Under the pieces are notes generated by a model. The model was not told the origin of the DNA, made no database searches, and saw nothing but the letters and a program-made list of their open reading frames with translations. DNA of 64,000 bases from JAVBLU01 sp031553225 (GTDB lineage: Bacteria > Bacillota > Clostridia > Christensenellales > UBA1750), in the NCBI GenBank assembly GCA_031553225.1, contig JAVBLU010000016.1, forward strand, positions 105,465 to 169,464, written 5' to 3'. Made by a program: the position numbers and the translations under genes. Position 1 is the first letter of the stretch. The number at the start of each line of letters is the position of its first letter. Below are positions 53,438 through 62,206 of this stretch, piece by piece.

Positions 53438-55081
53438 ATGAGCGAGTGGTGGTTCAGCTACGCGCCGCGGGTGTGGCTCGGCGATGTCCAGAGGAACGCG
53501 CTGGAAGCGCAGGAAGCGATCAAGCGGGCGGAGGCCGTGGGCGCGGCGGTGCTGCTGCTGCCGTTGCACGCGCTCACGGGGGCCACCTGCGGCGATCTGC
53601 TGAAGGGCAAGGTACTGCGCTCCTCGGCATGGGCGGCGGCGCAGGCGCTGTGCGCGCAGGTACGCGGCGGCCTCAGCGTGGTGCTTACGCTGCCGGACGA
53701 GGGCGAGAGCGTGGTGGCGGTGCTGCTGCGCGAAGGCGCGATCGCAGCCATGAACGAGATCAAGGACGGCAGCGCCGCGGTAGGCGGGTACCTGGTGGCG
53801 CTGAACCCGGCGGAGGTAAAGCACCGGCCGCTCGGGATCAAATGCCTGTTTTGGCCGCACGCCACGCCCTGGACGGTTGGGTCAAGGGAGGAAGCGGTGC
53901 GCACGGCGTGCGCGGCGTCATTGAGGCTGGGGATACCGGTCGTGGCGGCGGGCGCGGGGTTTGGGGAATCAACCACGGACGCCGGGTGGCGCGGGCAGTG
54001 CCTGGTGTGCTCGGACGGGCTGGTGCTGGCCGAGGGCGACGAAGCCGCGCTGGCGGCGGCTTCCGGCGCGCCGGTGCGCGCGCCGCAGCCCGCGCACAGC
54101 GCCGCGGCGGACATGCCCTGGCTGCCCGGCGGCGCGGGCCGGGAAGCGGCGCTGGAGGAGACGATCAGCATACAGGCGGCCGCGCTGGGCGGGCGCATGG
54201 CGCACATCGCAAGCAAACGGCCGGTGATCGCTCTGTCCGGCGGGCTGGACTCGGCGCTTGCGCTGCTTGCGGCGCTGCGCGCCCAGGCGTACTGCGGCGG
54301 CGGCGCGGCGGACGTTGTGGCCGTCACCATGCCCGGCATGGGCACGTCGGGGCGAACGCGCGGCAACGCAGACGCGCTGTGCCGGGCGCTGGGCCTTGCG
54401 CTGCGCGAGATTCCCATAGGCGACATGGCGCGCGAACGATTGCGCGCCATTGGCCACGACGGGCAGACCCCGGACGTGACCTATGAAAACGCCCAGGCCC
54501 GCACGCGCACCGCGGTGGCGCTGGACCTGGCGAACAAGGAAGCGGGGCTGATGGTCGGCCCGGGCGATTTAAGCGAGCTGGCGCTGGGGTTTACCACGTA
54601 CGGCGGGGATCACCTGTCCTCCTACGGCGTGAACGGCGGCATCCCCAAAACCGTGGTGCGGCTGCTTGCGGCGCACGAGGGCGCAAGGCTGGGCGGGAAA
54701 GCCGAGCAGGCCATCCGCGACATTCTGGACACGCCCATTTCGCCGGAGCTGCTGCCCACAAAGGACGGGGCGATCGCCCAGCACACGGAGCGCCAGATCG
54801 GCCCCTACGAGCTGCACGACGTGTTTTTGTATGCCATGCTCAGATACGGCGCCGCGCCGGACGAGCTATCCGCGGCGGCGGAGGCGGCCTTTCGCGAGCG
54901 GTACACGCAGGAGGCCATCGACGGCTGCCGCGACGTGTTTCTTAAGCGGTTCTTCGCGCACGCTTTCAAGCGCTCGTGCATGCCGGACGGCCCCGCGCCC
55001 CTCGGGCTGTCGCTTTCGCCGCGCGCGGGGCTGGCCATGCCCTCGGACATGTCCGATCGGGCGTACCTGCCCGCCCGCTAA
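53438..55081 (+). CDS. nadE: NAD synthetase with degenerate glutaminase domain
   Basis: NadE amidates deamido-NAD to NAD. ATG 53438 follows GGAGGTG; the frame is open upstream. The C-terminal synthetase domain has the PPi loop SGGLDS (267-272), NAQARTRTAVALD, GPGDLSELALGF and the usual end. The N-terminal nitrilase-like part (about residues 1-225) is short and lacks the Glu of PELxLTG (here PLHALTG), the Lys loop and the ICEDLW cysteine. It keeps only scaffold pieces such as GAGFGESTTD. The protein (547 residues) is thus likely ammonia-dependent. Confidence 0.88.
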   Translation: MSEWWFSYAPRVWLGDVQRNALEAQEAIKRAEAVGAAVLLLPLHALTGATCGDLLKGKVLRSSAWAAAQALCAQVRGGLSVVLTLPDEGESVVAVLLREGAIAAMNEIKDGSAAVGGYLVALNPAEVKHRPLGIKCLFWPHATPWTVGSREEAVRTACAASLRLGIPVVAAGAGFGESTTDAGWRGQCLVCSDGLVLAEGDEAALAAASGAPVRAPQPAHSAAADMPWLPGGAGREAALEETISIQAAALGGRMAHIASKRPVIALSGGLDSALALLAALRAQAYCGGGAADVVAVTMPGMGTSGRTRGNADALCRALGLALREIPIGDMARERLRAIGHDGQTPDVTYENAQARTRTAVALDLANKEAGLMVGPGDLSELALGFTTYGGDHLSSYGVNGGIPKTVVRLLAAHEGARLGGKAEQAIRDILDTPISPELLPTKDGAIAQHTERQIGPYELHDVFLYAMLRYGAAPDELSAAAEAAFRERYTQEAIDGCRDVFLKRFFAHAFKRSCMPDGPAPLGLSLSPRAGLAMPSDMSDRAYLPAR

Positions 55082-56262
55082 AGGGCCGGCTGCGGCTCCT
55101 CTCTTCGGCGCATGGCGCGCTCCCACAAAAAGTATGCGCCGCCCAGGGCGAGCATCGCGCCGGCCAGCGCGGTCATCACAAAGAATGTGGAGCGCAGGGG
55201 CATGGCCTCGGCCAGACGCCCGGAGAGCACCGGGCCGATGAACATGCCCAGCGCGTAAATCGACTGAAAAACGCCCATGGCCACGCCGCGCTTCTGCTGG
55301 GGAATGCGCACGATGGCCAGGGACATGAGCATCGGCATGGTTAAGCCCGAGCCCAGGCCCTGCAGCGTTTGCGCGGCCAGCAGCCCGGGCATGCTTTTGC
55401 AGTGCGGTATGAGCGCGATGGCCGCGCATATGGCGGCCATGCCGCACAAAACCAGCTGGCTTGGCCGGCAGCGCCGCACGAGATACGCCCCGCCCAGCAG
55501 GGCCATCAGCATGTTCGGCGCGCCCGAGCAGATGGTCAGCCACCCGAGCATGGCGGTGCTGGCGCCCAGCTCCTTGGCCCAGCTCTGCGTGAACGATCCG
55601 GACGTGCCCATGTTCACGATCTGGTGCGCCAGGGCCAGCCCTGCAACCGCCAGAAGCGAGGGCGTCAGCGCCACGCCGACCAGGGCCTTTGCACCCTGGC
55701 CGGGCATTTGCGTCGGCCGGTTTTCCACCAGAAACACCGCGATGCCCAGCGCCGACAGCCCAAGGAAAGCGCCGAGCAGGAAGGCGCTGCCGTGCCCGGC
55801 GCGCTGTGCCGTCTGCGCGCCCAGAAGCGACGCGCTCATCACGCCCAGGGTGTTGAAGGCGTTCAGCTTGCCCATGGCCGCAGGCGCATCCTGCGGGGGA
55901 AAATAGCTGGAGAAAAGCACGGTGATGGGCACCCAGGCCGCGGCGGCAATGCCGGCAAAGGCGCGAAACATGAGCAGACCGCCGGGCGTTGGCCAAAGGA
56001 ACATGCCCGCGGCGGCCAGCGTGGAAGCGATCGCTCCGGCGCACACGAAAGGCTTACGGCGGCGCAGGCGGTCGGACCATAGCCCAACGGGGATGCGCAG
56101 CACCATCTGCACAAAGCCGTAGCTGCCCACGATCAGCCCGGCCAGGCCGGCGCTCGCGCCCACGCTCTGCGCAAAGGGCGTTAGAAAGGACATATAGGCG
56201 TAGATGGACCCCCAGAACAAAGACGTGAACAGGTAAAACAGCGGTACCCGGTACTTGCCCAT
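55078..56262 (-). CDS. MFS transporter
   Basis: The 394-residue protein has twelve predicted membrane helices and the MFS motif A variant GLWSDRLRRRKPFV near residue 63. FRAFAGIAAAAWVPI and PQQKRGVAMGVFQSIYALG fit drug/metabolite exporters of the YcxA/YttB-like kind. ATG 56262 is used because AGGAGG ends seven bases upstream. It converges on nadE with a four-base overlap of stop codons. Confidence 0.88.
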   Translation of the reverse strand: MGKYRVPLFYLFTSLFWGSIYAYMSFLTPFAQSVGASAGLAGLIVGSYGFVQMVLRIPVGLWSDRLRRRKPFVCAGAIASTLAAAGMFLWPTPGGLLMFRAFAGIAAAAWVPITVLFSSYFPPQDAPAAMGKLNAFNTLGVMSASLLGAQTAQRAGHGSAFLLGAFLGLSALGIAVFLVENRPTQMPGQGAKALVGVALTPSLLAVAGLALAHQIVNMGTSGSFTQSWAKELGASTAMLGWLTICSGAPNMLMALLGGAYLVRRCRPSQLVLCGMAAICAAIALIPHCKSMPGLLAAQTLQGLGSGLTMPMLMSLAIVRIPQQKRGVAMGVFQSIYALGMFIGPVLSGRLAEAMPLRSTFFVMTALAGAMLALGGAYFLWERAMRRREEPQPAL

Positions 56263-56331
56263 GCACACCTCCTGGCGATGTTGAGCATCGTTTGTATCAG
56301 GGGGATTCAGGTTCGCGCCATAAAGCCCGCG

Positions 56332-57939
56332 CTACACTTTAACAGTGGTCCACTTGCCGGAATTGAACCGCAGCCGCACGAGCACAAAGCGCGTAAACTG
56401 ATCGCACAGCATGGCGATCCACGCGCCCACAAGCCCGGCGTGCAGGATGTTGACGGCGGTGTATGCAAACAGCGGCCGTATGAGCAGCATGCCCACAAAG
56501 ATAACCACGGCCGTATAGCGCGTGTCGCCCGCGCCGCGCAGCGCGCCCGCCAGCACCAGCTGCGAGGACTGGAAGGGCTGCATGGCCGCCAGCACAATGA
56601 GGATCTGCGCGCCCGCGGCGATGATGTCCGCCGGGTTGACGCCCGTGTCCGCAGCGTCGCCCATGAACATGCCCACCAGCTGCCGGCGCAGCACGATGAA
56701 CGCCAGCGCGATGAGCAGGGAGAGCGCCTGCCCCATACGCGCCGTCCAGCGCGCGTACTCGTGGGCAAGCCTTGGCTGCTTTTTGCCAAGCGACTGGCCT
56801 ACAAGGGTGGTGGCCGCCACGCCGAACGCCTGCCCGTTCATGAAGGACAGGTTCATCATGCTCATGCCGATCTGGTGCGTGGCAAACGCCACGTCGCCAA
56901 GCCCGGTGATCACCTTCACGAAGGCCGTCATGCCCACGCGCATGCACAGCTGCTCGAACATGGACGGCAGGCCGATGCGTGTGATGCGTTTGATGATGGG
57001 CATGTCCGGGCGAAAGCTGTCGCCCTTGACCAAGAAAACGTACTGCCCCTTGCGATACAGAATGTAGAAGGCTCCGACAAACGCCACAAACTGCCCCATG
57101 ATGGTGGCCAGCGACGCCCCGGCCACCCCCCAGCGCGGGAAACCCAGCCGCCCATAGATGAGGCAGTAATTGAAGATCACGTTGACGACGTTGGAGGTGA
57201 CGTTGAGCACCATGGACGCCCGCGTGTTGCCCACGCCCCGCAGGGAGGCCGTGACGGACATGGACAGTGCCTGGAAGGTGAACCCCACCATTTGAATGCG
57301 CAGATAGGTGAGCGCCCAGGCGATGGTTTGCGGTTCGCCCGCGCCCATGAACACCACGAGCGGCTCGGCGAAGATGTAGCCGACCACGGACAGCAGCATG
57401 GACACGAAGAAGGTGATCATCAGGCTCTGCCGCATCACAAGGTTGGCGTCCCTTTGGTTGCCCGCGCCGCGGAAGCGCGCGATCAGCGCCGTTGCGCCCA
57501 CGTTGAAGGCGAAAAAGCACGCCTGCAGAATGAGCTTGGGCTGGTTCGTCAGCCCCACGGCCGCGATGGCCAGCGGATGCACCCGCCCGACCATCAGCGT
57601 GTCCACGATGCCCGCCAGCGACACGAGAATCATCTCGGTAAGCGAGGGCCAGGCGATGCGCGTAATATCCTGCACCATCTCGCGGGCGGGCGGCACGGCG
57701 GGCGGCGCGCCCTCCTCGCCCGCCGGCGCGCCGTCCTCTAGCGCCTGTGTCTCCTCCACGGCCCGCTCAACGTCCTCGGCGGCCTCCTGCGCCGCTTCCT
57801 GGCGCTCCTGCGCATCCAACACGGCTTCGACCTGCGCCGCGTTCCCTCCCTCATCCGCCGCTTCCAGCGCGGCTGCCGCGGTTTGTTCCTCGCTCTGCGT
57901 TTGCTCCGCCCTCAAGCCCGTCACCTCATCCCGCTTCAT
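56332..57939 (-). CDS. MATE-family efflux transporter with acidic N-terminus
   Basis: The membrane part (from about residue 88) has twelve helices and MATE features: WPSLTEMILVSLAGIVDTLMVG, the second half with GLPSMFEQLCMRVGM and GAGDTRYTAVV. The first ~85 residues are an unusual Glu/Ala/Gln-rich, low-complexity extension (AAAALEAADEGG, ERQEAAQEAAEDVER) that could form a helix in the cytoplasm. ATG 57939 is the only good upstream start; an internal start near residue 88 would give a normal-length MATE protein. It is monocistronic. Confidence 0.88.
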   Translation of the reverse strand: MKRDEVTGLRAEQTQSEEQTAAAALEAADEGGNAAQVEAVLDAQERQEAAQEAAEDVERAVEETQALEDGAPAGEEGAPPAVPPAREMVQDITRIAWPSLTEMILVSLAGIVDTLMVGRVHPLAIAAVGLTNQPKLILQACFFAFNVGATALIARFRGAGNQRDANLVMRQSLMITFFVSMLLSVVGYIFAEPLVVFMGAGEPQTIAWALTYLRIQMVGFTFQALSMSVTASLRGVGNTRASMVLNVTSNVVNVIFNYCLIYGRLGFPRWGVAGASLATIMGQFVAFVGAFYILYRKGQYVFLVKGDSFRPDMPIIKRITRIGLPSMFEQLCMRVGMTAFVKVITGLGDVAFATHQIGMSMMNLSFMNGQAFGVAATTLVGQSLGKKQPRLAHEYARWTARMGQALSLLIALAFIVLRRQLVGMFMGDAADTGVNPADIIAAGAQILIVLAAMQPFQSSQLVLAGALRGAGDTRYTAVVIFVGMLLIRPLFAYTAVNILHAGLVGAWIAMLCDQFTRFVLVRLRFNSGKWTTVKV

Positions 57940-58057
57940 GGTTACACATACAAAAAATTATACGCCTTATCAACTGGTTATACAACCCTTTGCGGCAAGT
58001 TCGCCAAGGGTGCCGGGCGAAGAGCGCACCCCGGGCGGGGCGCGCGCAGCATTTTTC

Positions 58058-58087
58058 TTGTTGGCGGCTCTTTTACTGTGGTATACT
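58058..58087 (+). promoter_or_regulatory. Probable promoter of proA
   Basis: TATACT (58082-58087) lies 18 bases after TTGTTG (58058-58063), about 20 bases before the proA start. Confidence 0.5.
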
Positions 58088-58107
58088 GCAGGGAAGGAAG
58101 CGAGGGG

Positions 58108-59352
58108 ATGCGCATGATGCGCGCGATGGGGGAAAGGGCGCAGGCCGCCGCGCGGCAGCTTGGCCAAATGAGCCGCGCCGCGAAGGACGCCGCGCTTTTC
58201 GGCATGGCCGACGGGCTGCTGCGCGGTATGGAGGAAATTTTGCGCCGCAACGCGGCGGATCTGGTTAGCGCGCGGGAGAAAGGCTTGCCTGAGGCGATGG
58301 TCGAGCGTCTGACGCTGAATGAGAAGCGCGTGAAGGCCATGGCCGACGGCGTGCTGGCCGTCGCGGCGCTGCCCGACCCGGTGGGCACGCAGGACAGCGG
58401 CGCGGTGGGCCCCTCCGGGATCGTCATCCGCAAGGTGCGTGTGCCGCTGGGCGTCATCGGCATCATCTACGAATCGCGCCCGGACGTGACGAGCGACGCG
58501 GCCGCGCTGTGCCTCAAGGCGGGCAACGCCTGCATTTTGCGGGGCGGTTCGGAGGCGCTTGGGAGCAACTGCGCCGTGATGGACGCTCTGGCCGGCGGCG
58601 GCATGCAAAAGGGCCTGCCGGAGGGTGCGCTGCAGCTCGTGCGCGATCCCTCCCGCGAGGTCGCCCAGCAGATGATGGGCCTGCGCGGCCTCATCGACGT
58701 GCTCATCCCCCGCGGGGGCGCGGGCCTGATACAAAGCGTGGTGCAGAACGCGCGCGTGCCGGTCATCGAGACGGGCACGGGCGTGTGCCACGTCTACGTG
58801 CACCAGGCCGCCGATCTTGCCATGGCGCAAAAGGTGGCCGTTTCCGCCAAGATATCGCGCCCCTCGGTGTGCAACGCCGCGGAGACGCTGCTGGTGGACG
58901 AGGCCGTGGCGGAGGCGTTCCTGCCCGCCTGCGCGCAGGAGCTTCGGGAAAAGGGCGTAACGCTGTTGGGGTGCGCGCGCTCCCGCCAAATCGTGCCATG
59001 GATGAAACCCGCAACCGAGGCAGACTATCGGGAAGAGCATCTCTCGCTGATCCTGGGCGTGCGCGTGGTGAAGGACATCGGCGAGGCCATCGCCCACATC
59101 GACCGCTTCGGCACGAAGCATTCCGAGGCGATCATCACCCGCGACCACGGGGCGGCGCTCGCCTTCCAGCGCCGTGTGGACGCGGCCTGCGTGTACGTGA
59201 ACGCCTCCACGCGCTTCACGGACGGGGGCGAGTTTGGCTTCGGCGCAGAGATCGGCATCTCCAATCAAAAGCTGCACGCGCGCGGGCCGCTCGGCCTTGC
59301 CGAGCTGACCACCTACAAATACGTCATCGACGGGGACGGCCAGATTCGCTAG
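58108..59352 (+). CDS. proA: Glutamate-5-semialdehyde dehydrogenase (gamma-glutamyl phosphate reductase)
   Basis: ProA reduces gamma-glutamyl phosphate with NADPH in proline synthesis. The 414-residue protein has the core PLGVIGIIYESRPDVTSDAAALC, RGGSEALGSN, the catalytic Cys255 in PSVCNAAETLLVD and FTDGGEFGFGAEIGISNQ at the end. ATG 58108 follows AAGGAAG; ATG 58114 is also possible. proB is not adjacent in this window, unlike the usual proBA operon. Confidence 0.93.
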   Translation: MRMMRAMGERAQAAARQLGQMSRAAKDAALFGMADGLLRGMEEILRRNAADLVSAREKGLPEAMVERLTLNEKRVKAMADGVLAVAALPDPVGTQDSGAVGPSGIVIRKVRVPLGVIGIIYESRPDVTSDAAALCLKAGNACILRGGSEALGSNCAVMDALAGGGMQKGLPEGALQLVRDPSREVAQQMMGLRGLIDVLIPRGGAGLIQSVVQNARVPVIETGTGVCHVYVHQAADLAMAQKVAVSAKISRPSVCNAAETLLVDEAVAEAFLPACAQELREKGVTLLGCARSRQIVPWMKPATEADYREEHLSLILGVRVVKDIGEAIAHIDRFGTKHSEAIITRDHGAALAFQRRVDAACVYVNASTRFTDGGEFGFGAEIGISNQKLHARGPLGLAELTTYKYVIDGDGQIR

Positions 59353-59402
59353 CCGGGAACCAAGCCGAGCCCTATGTCGTTTCATGGAAGGTGGTGGAAG
59401 GC

Positions 59403-59927
59403 GTGGCCGCCCCATACGAGCTGAATATGGAGGATCTGATCGAGCAGTTTGGTACGATGGTGCTCCGCCAGGCGTTCCTCTACCTGAAGGATCGGCAAAA
59501 GGCCGAGGACGCCTGCCAGGAAGTGTTCTTGCGGATGTTTCGCAAGCAGCCCTTTCTGCCGGACGACCAAAGCCGCAAGGCGTACCTGCTGCGCGTTACC
59601 ATCAACGTGTGCAAGGACATGCTCAAAAGCGCCTGGCACCGCCGCACGACGGCCCTGGCCGACGGCTACGAAGCGCCCTGGACGGGGCAGACGCCCGAGG
59701 CGAGCGCGCTGGAGAGCGAGCGCAAGGCCCAGCTGTGGGAGGCCGTGCTCAGCCTGCCGCTCATCTACAAAGACGTTATTCTCCTGTTCTACTACCACGA
59801 CTACTCCACCGCGCAGATCGCCAAGATTCTGAAGGTGCCCGAGGTGACCGTGCGCACCCGCCTGATGCGCGCGCGCCAGCGCCTCTCCGCCAAGCTCACC
59901 CATCTGCCCGCCGCGGACGAACCGTAG
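59403..59927 (+). CDS. ECF-type RNA polymerase sigma factor
   Basis: The 174-residue protein has region 2 (about residues 10-75: RQAFLYLKDRQKAEDACQEVFLRMFRK) and region 4 (about 115-165: LPLIYKDVILLFYYHDYSTAQIAKILKVPEVTVRTRLMRARQRL). The start is GTG 59403 with AAGGTGG eight bases upstream. The next gene, 134 bases on, encodes a membrane protein that probably is its anti-sigma factor. It may share transcription with proA, which ends 50 bases upstream. Confidence 0.88.
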   Translation: MAAPYELNMEDLIEQFGTMVLRQAFLYLKDRQKAEDACQEVFLRMFRKQPFLPDDQSRKAYLLRVTINVCKDMLKSAWHRRTTALADGYEAPWTGQTPEASALESERKAQLWEAVLSLPLIYKDVILLFYYHDYSTAQIAKILKVPEVTVRTRLMRARQRLSAKLTHLPAADEP

Positions 59928-60061
59928 CGGCGCGTTCCGCCGATTCCAGCGCCCGTCGGCGGCACGCTTTGCGACCTCTTTTTTCATCGCGACGATAGGA
60001 CGAACCGGGCGAACCGACGGGTGAATACGCCGATTTCGGCCGCCGCAAGGGATGGGACACG

Positions 60062-61498
60062 ATGCCGGAGGAAAAATACTTCGCCGACGAGGTGAACGAG
60101 CGCCTGCAAACAATGGTAGCGGACGCGGGGCTCACACGGCGCATCATCGCCACACTGCACGCCCAGCCGCTGCAGCGCCGCGGCCTGTCCGGCCCGGGCG
60201 CGGCCGTGACGATTGCGGTGTGCGCCGTGCTGGCGCTGCTGCTCGTGTCGCCCGTGCCTGCCAGCGGGACCGGCGCGCAGAGCCAGCCCATGTGGCGGGC
60301 CATCGTGTCGGGCGGCCGCGCCCCGGCCCCCACGGCCCCTGCTGACGAAGCGCCGCGCACCGCGGCCGATCTTTTTCCGGCCACCACACAGGCGCACAGG
60401 CCCGCCGCCACGCTCGGCGCCGCGCCCACCGCCATTGCGTTTTCCTCGTTGGCGCCCGTCTCCATGCCGGCCGCCACCGCGGCCGCGCCTTCGGTTACCT
60501 TTCTGGCCGCGCCGACCGCCCCCGTCGCCTCGGCGCCTGCCGCAACGCCCGCGCCCTCCGCGCTGCCAACGCCCGCCGCCCAAACGGCAGCCGCGGACGG
60601 CGCTATTTACCGCTTCGAGCAAAACGGCAAAATCGGCTACATCAACGCGGGCGGGCAGGTGGTGGTCGCGCCCATACTGGATTACGCCTGGCCTTTTGCG
60701 GACGGCGTGGCCGTGGTCGGACAAAACACCCCCGCCGGCCCGCGCTACGGCCTGCTGACGGAGAAGGGCGACTTGCAGGACATCGTGTATCGCGCCATCG
60801 ACGTGTTCAGCGAGGGTTACGCCGCCGCGCAGTCGCCCGACACAAACCTGTGGGGCTTTATCAACCGCCGCGGGCTGTGGGCCGTCGGCCCGGTGTTCGA
60901 GGCGGCCGCGCCCTTCAACCAGGGCGTCGCCACGGTGGTGCTGGACGGGGCCACGGTCTACATCAATACCGCCGGCCAGCACATGCCAAACCGCCCGGCG
61001 GCCGGCACGCCCAAACCCACCGCCGCCGTGACGGGCCTGCCCTCCGGCGCGCGCGCCGTGGAGAGCGTTGGCCAGTACACGGTGGTGGAGCGCGAGGTGG
61101 AGGGCGTCGCCTACCGCGGCGTGCTGGACGGCAGCGGCCGCATGATCGTGCCCACCATGTACCAAAGCGTGTCCGTGGTGCCGCGCGGCTTCATCTTCTC
61201 GGCGCAAACCGAGCAAGGCCTGCGCTTTGGCCTGGCGGAGCGGGACGGGGCGATCGTCATCCGCCCGAAATTCTACGCGCTTGCCCTGTGCGAGGGCACG
61301 GACGCGTACTACGTGGCCCAGCCCGCGCCCCAGCCGCTTGTGGGCCTGATCGACGGTTCCGGCATGTGGCTGTCCGGCGCCATTTACGACCGCATCCTGG
61401 AGACGGACGGGGTGCTCATGCGCGTGGAGGTGTCCACCGCTTCGGGCACGCGCTCCGGATACGTGAACATGAAGGGCGAATGGGTGCACGTGGAGTAG
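60062..61498 (+). CDS. Probable anti-sigma membrane protein with WG-repeat extracellular domain
   Basis: The N-terminal ~35 residues (FADEVNERLQTMVADAGLTRRIIATL) are helical and cytoplasmic, suited to bind the sigma factor. One membrane helix follows (about 45-65), then a Pro/Ala-rich linker (about 70-180) and at least four WG/KWG-type repeats (about 185-478), seen as IGYINAGGQVVVAPI, WGFINRRGLWAVGPVF, FGLAERDGAIVIRPKF and SGYVNMKGEWVHVE. The order sigma gene then membrane partner is the classic ECF module; the WG-repeat sensor is unusual. Confidence 0.75.
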   Translation: MPEEKYFADEVNERLQTMVADAGLTRRIIATLHAQPLQRRGLSGPGAAVTIAVCAVLALLLVSPVPASGTGAQSQPMWRAIVSGGRAPAPTAPADEAPRTAADLFPATTQAHRPAATLGAAPTAIAFSSLAPVSMPAATAAAPSVTFLAAPTAPVASAPAATPAPSALPTPAAQTAAADGAIYRFEQNGKIGYINAGGQVVVAPILDYAWPFADGVAVVGQNTPAGPRYGLLTEKGDLQDIVYRAIDVFSEGYAAAQSPDTNLWGFINRRGLWAVGPVFEAAAPFNQGVATVVLDGATVYINTAGQHMPNRPAAGTPKPTAAVTGLPSGARAVESVGQYTVVEREVEGVAYRGVLDGSGRMIVPTMYQSVSVVPRGFIFSAQTEQGLRFGLAERDGAIVIRPKFYALALCEGTDAYYVAQPAPQPLVGLIDGSGMWLSGAIYDRILETDGVLMRVEVSTASGTRSGYVNMKGEWVHVE

Positions 61499-61554
61499 GC
61501 CGGCCGCCCGGAGTTGGTTTTGCTGCGGCGGATAAAGGGCGGGGAGGTGCGGGA

Positions 61555-62091
61555 TTGGGTTTTGTGCTGACGCCCCCGTTCACGCGCGATATGCTGCGGG
61601 GCCTGCGCGCGGGCGAACGGGTGCTCGTTTCGGGCACGATCTACACCGCGCGCGACGCGGCGCACCAGCGCCTCATCGCCATGCTGCAACGCGGCGATGC
61701 GCCGCCCATCCCCCTGTCAGGCGCGGTGGTGTACTATGTGGGGCCCTGCCCTGCCGGTCCCGGTCGTGCCATCGGCTCTTGCGGGCCCACCACGAGCGGC
61801 CGCATGGACGGCTGGACCCCCGAGCTTCTGCGCCGCGGCCTGATGGGCATGATCGGTAAGGGCCCGCGCAGCCCGGCCGTGGTGCAGGCCATGAAGGAGG
61901 TCGGCGCGGTGTACCTGGCCGCCACGGGGGGCGCGGGGGCGCTGCTGTCGCAAAGCGTTGCGGCCTGCCGCGTCGTGGCTTTTGCGGATCTTGGCACCGA
62001 GGCGATCCACGAACTGACCGTGCAGGACTTTCCGGCCATCGTCGCTATCGACGCCGAAGGGCGCGATCTGTACGCGGCTGCCGGCGCATAG
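61555..62091 (+). CDS. Fe-S hydro-lyase beta subunit (fumarate/tartrate dehydratase class)
   Basis: The 178-residue protein matches the C-terminal fumarase class I domain: GERVLVSGTIYTARDAAHQR, GPCPAGPGRAIGSCGPTTSGRMD, IGKGPRSPAVVQAMKE, ADLGTEAIHELTVQDFPAIVAID. TTG 61555 follows GGGGAGG at seven bases. In related organisms it pairs with a cluster-binding alpha subunit, but none is adjacent; the upstream gene is the anti-sigma factor. A full dehydratase would need the alpha subunit elsewhere. Confidence 0.88.
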   Translation: MGFVLTPPFTRDMLRGLRAGERVLVSGTIYTARDAAHQRLIAMLQRGDAPPIPLSGAVVYYVGPCPAGPGRAIGSCGPTTSGRMDGWTPELLRRGLMGMIGKGPRSPAVVQAMKEVGAVYLAATGGAGALLSQSVAACRVVAFADLGTEAIHELTVQDFPAIVAIDAEGRDLYAAAGA

Positions 62092-62102
62092 CATAAAACA
62101 GA

Positions 62103-62143
62103 GCGCCGTCGCCCGCGCATGCGCGCGGCGGGGCGCCTTTTGG
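62103..62143 (+). terminator. Terminator between the fumarase-like gene and ldh
   Basis: An imperfect GC-rich hairpin (GCGCC near 62103 with GGCGC near 62132, inner CGCGC/GCGCG) is followed by CTTTTGGTTTG. It lies just downstream of the fumarase-like stop. Confidence 0.55.
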
Positions 62144-62206
62144 TTTGTCTTTGGCGGATAAGGGTATTAATAAGGCGAAGCAAGCGTTTTATAGGAGGCG
62201 GCCGAT

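Noticed and set aside
59984..61489. A 501-codon minus-strand frame opposite the WG-repeat protein.
   Set aside because: It is rich in Arg/Gly/His and shows no motif, whereas the plus strand encodes clear repeats.
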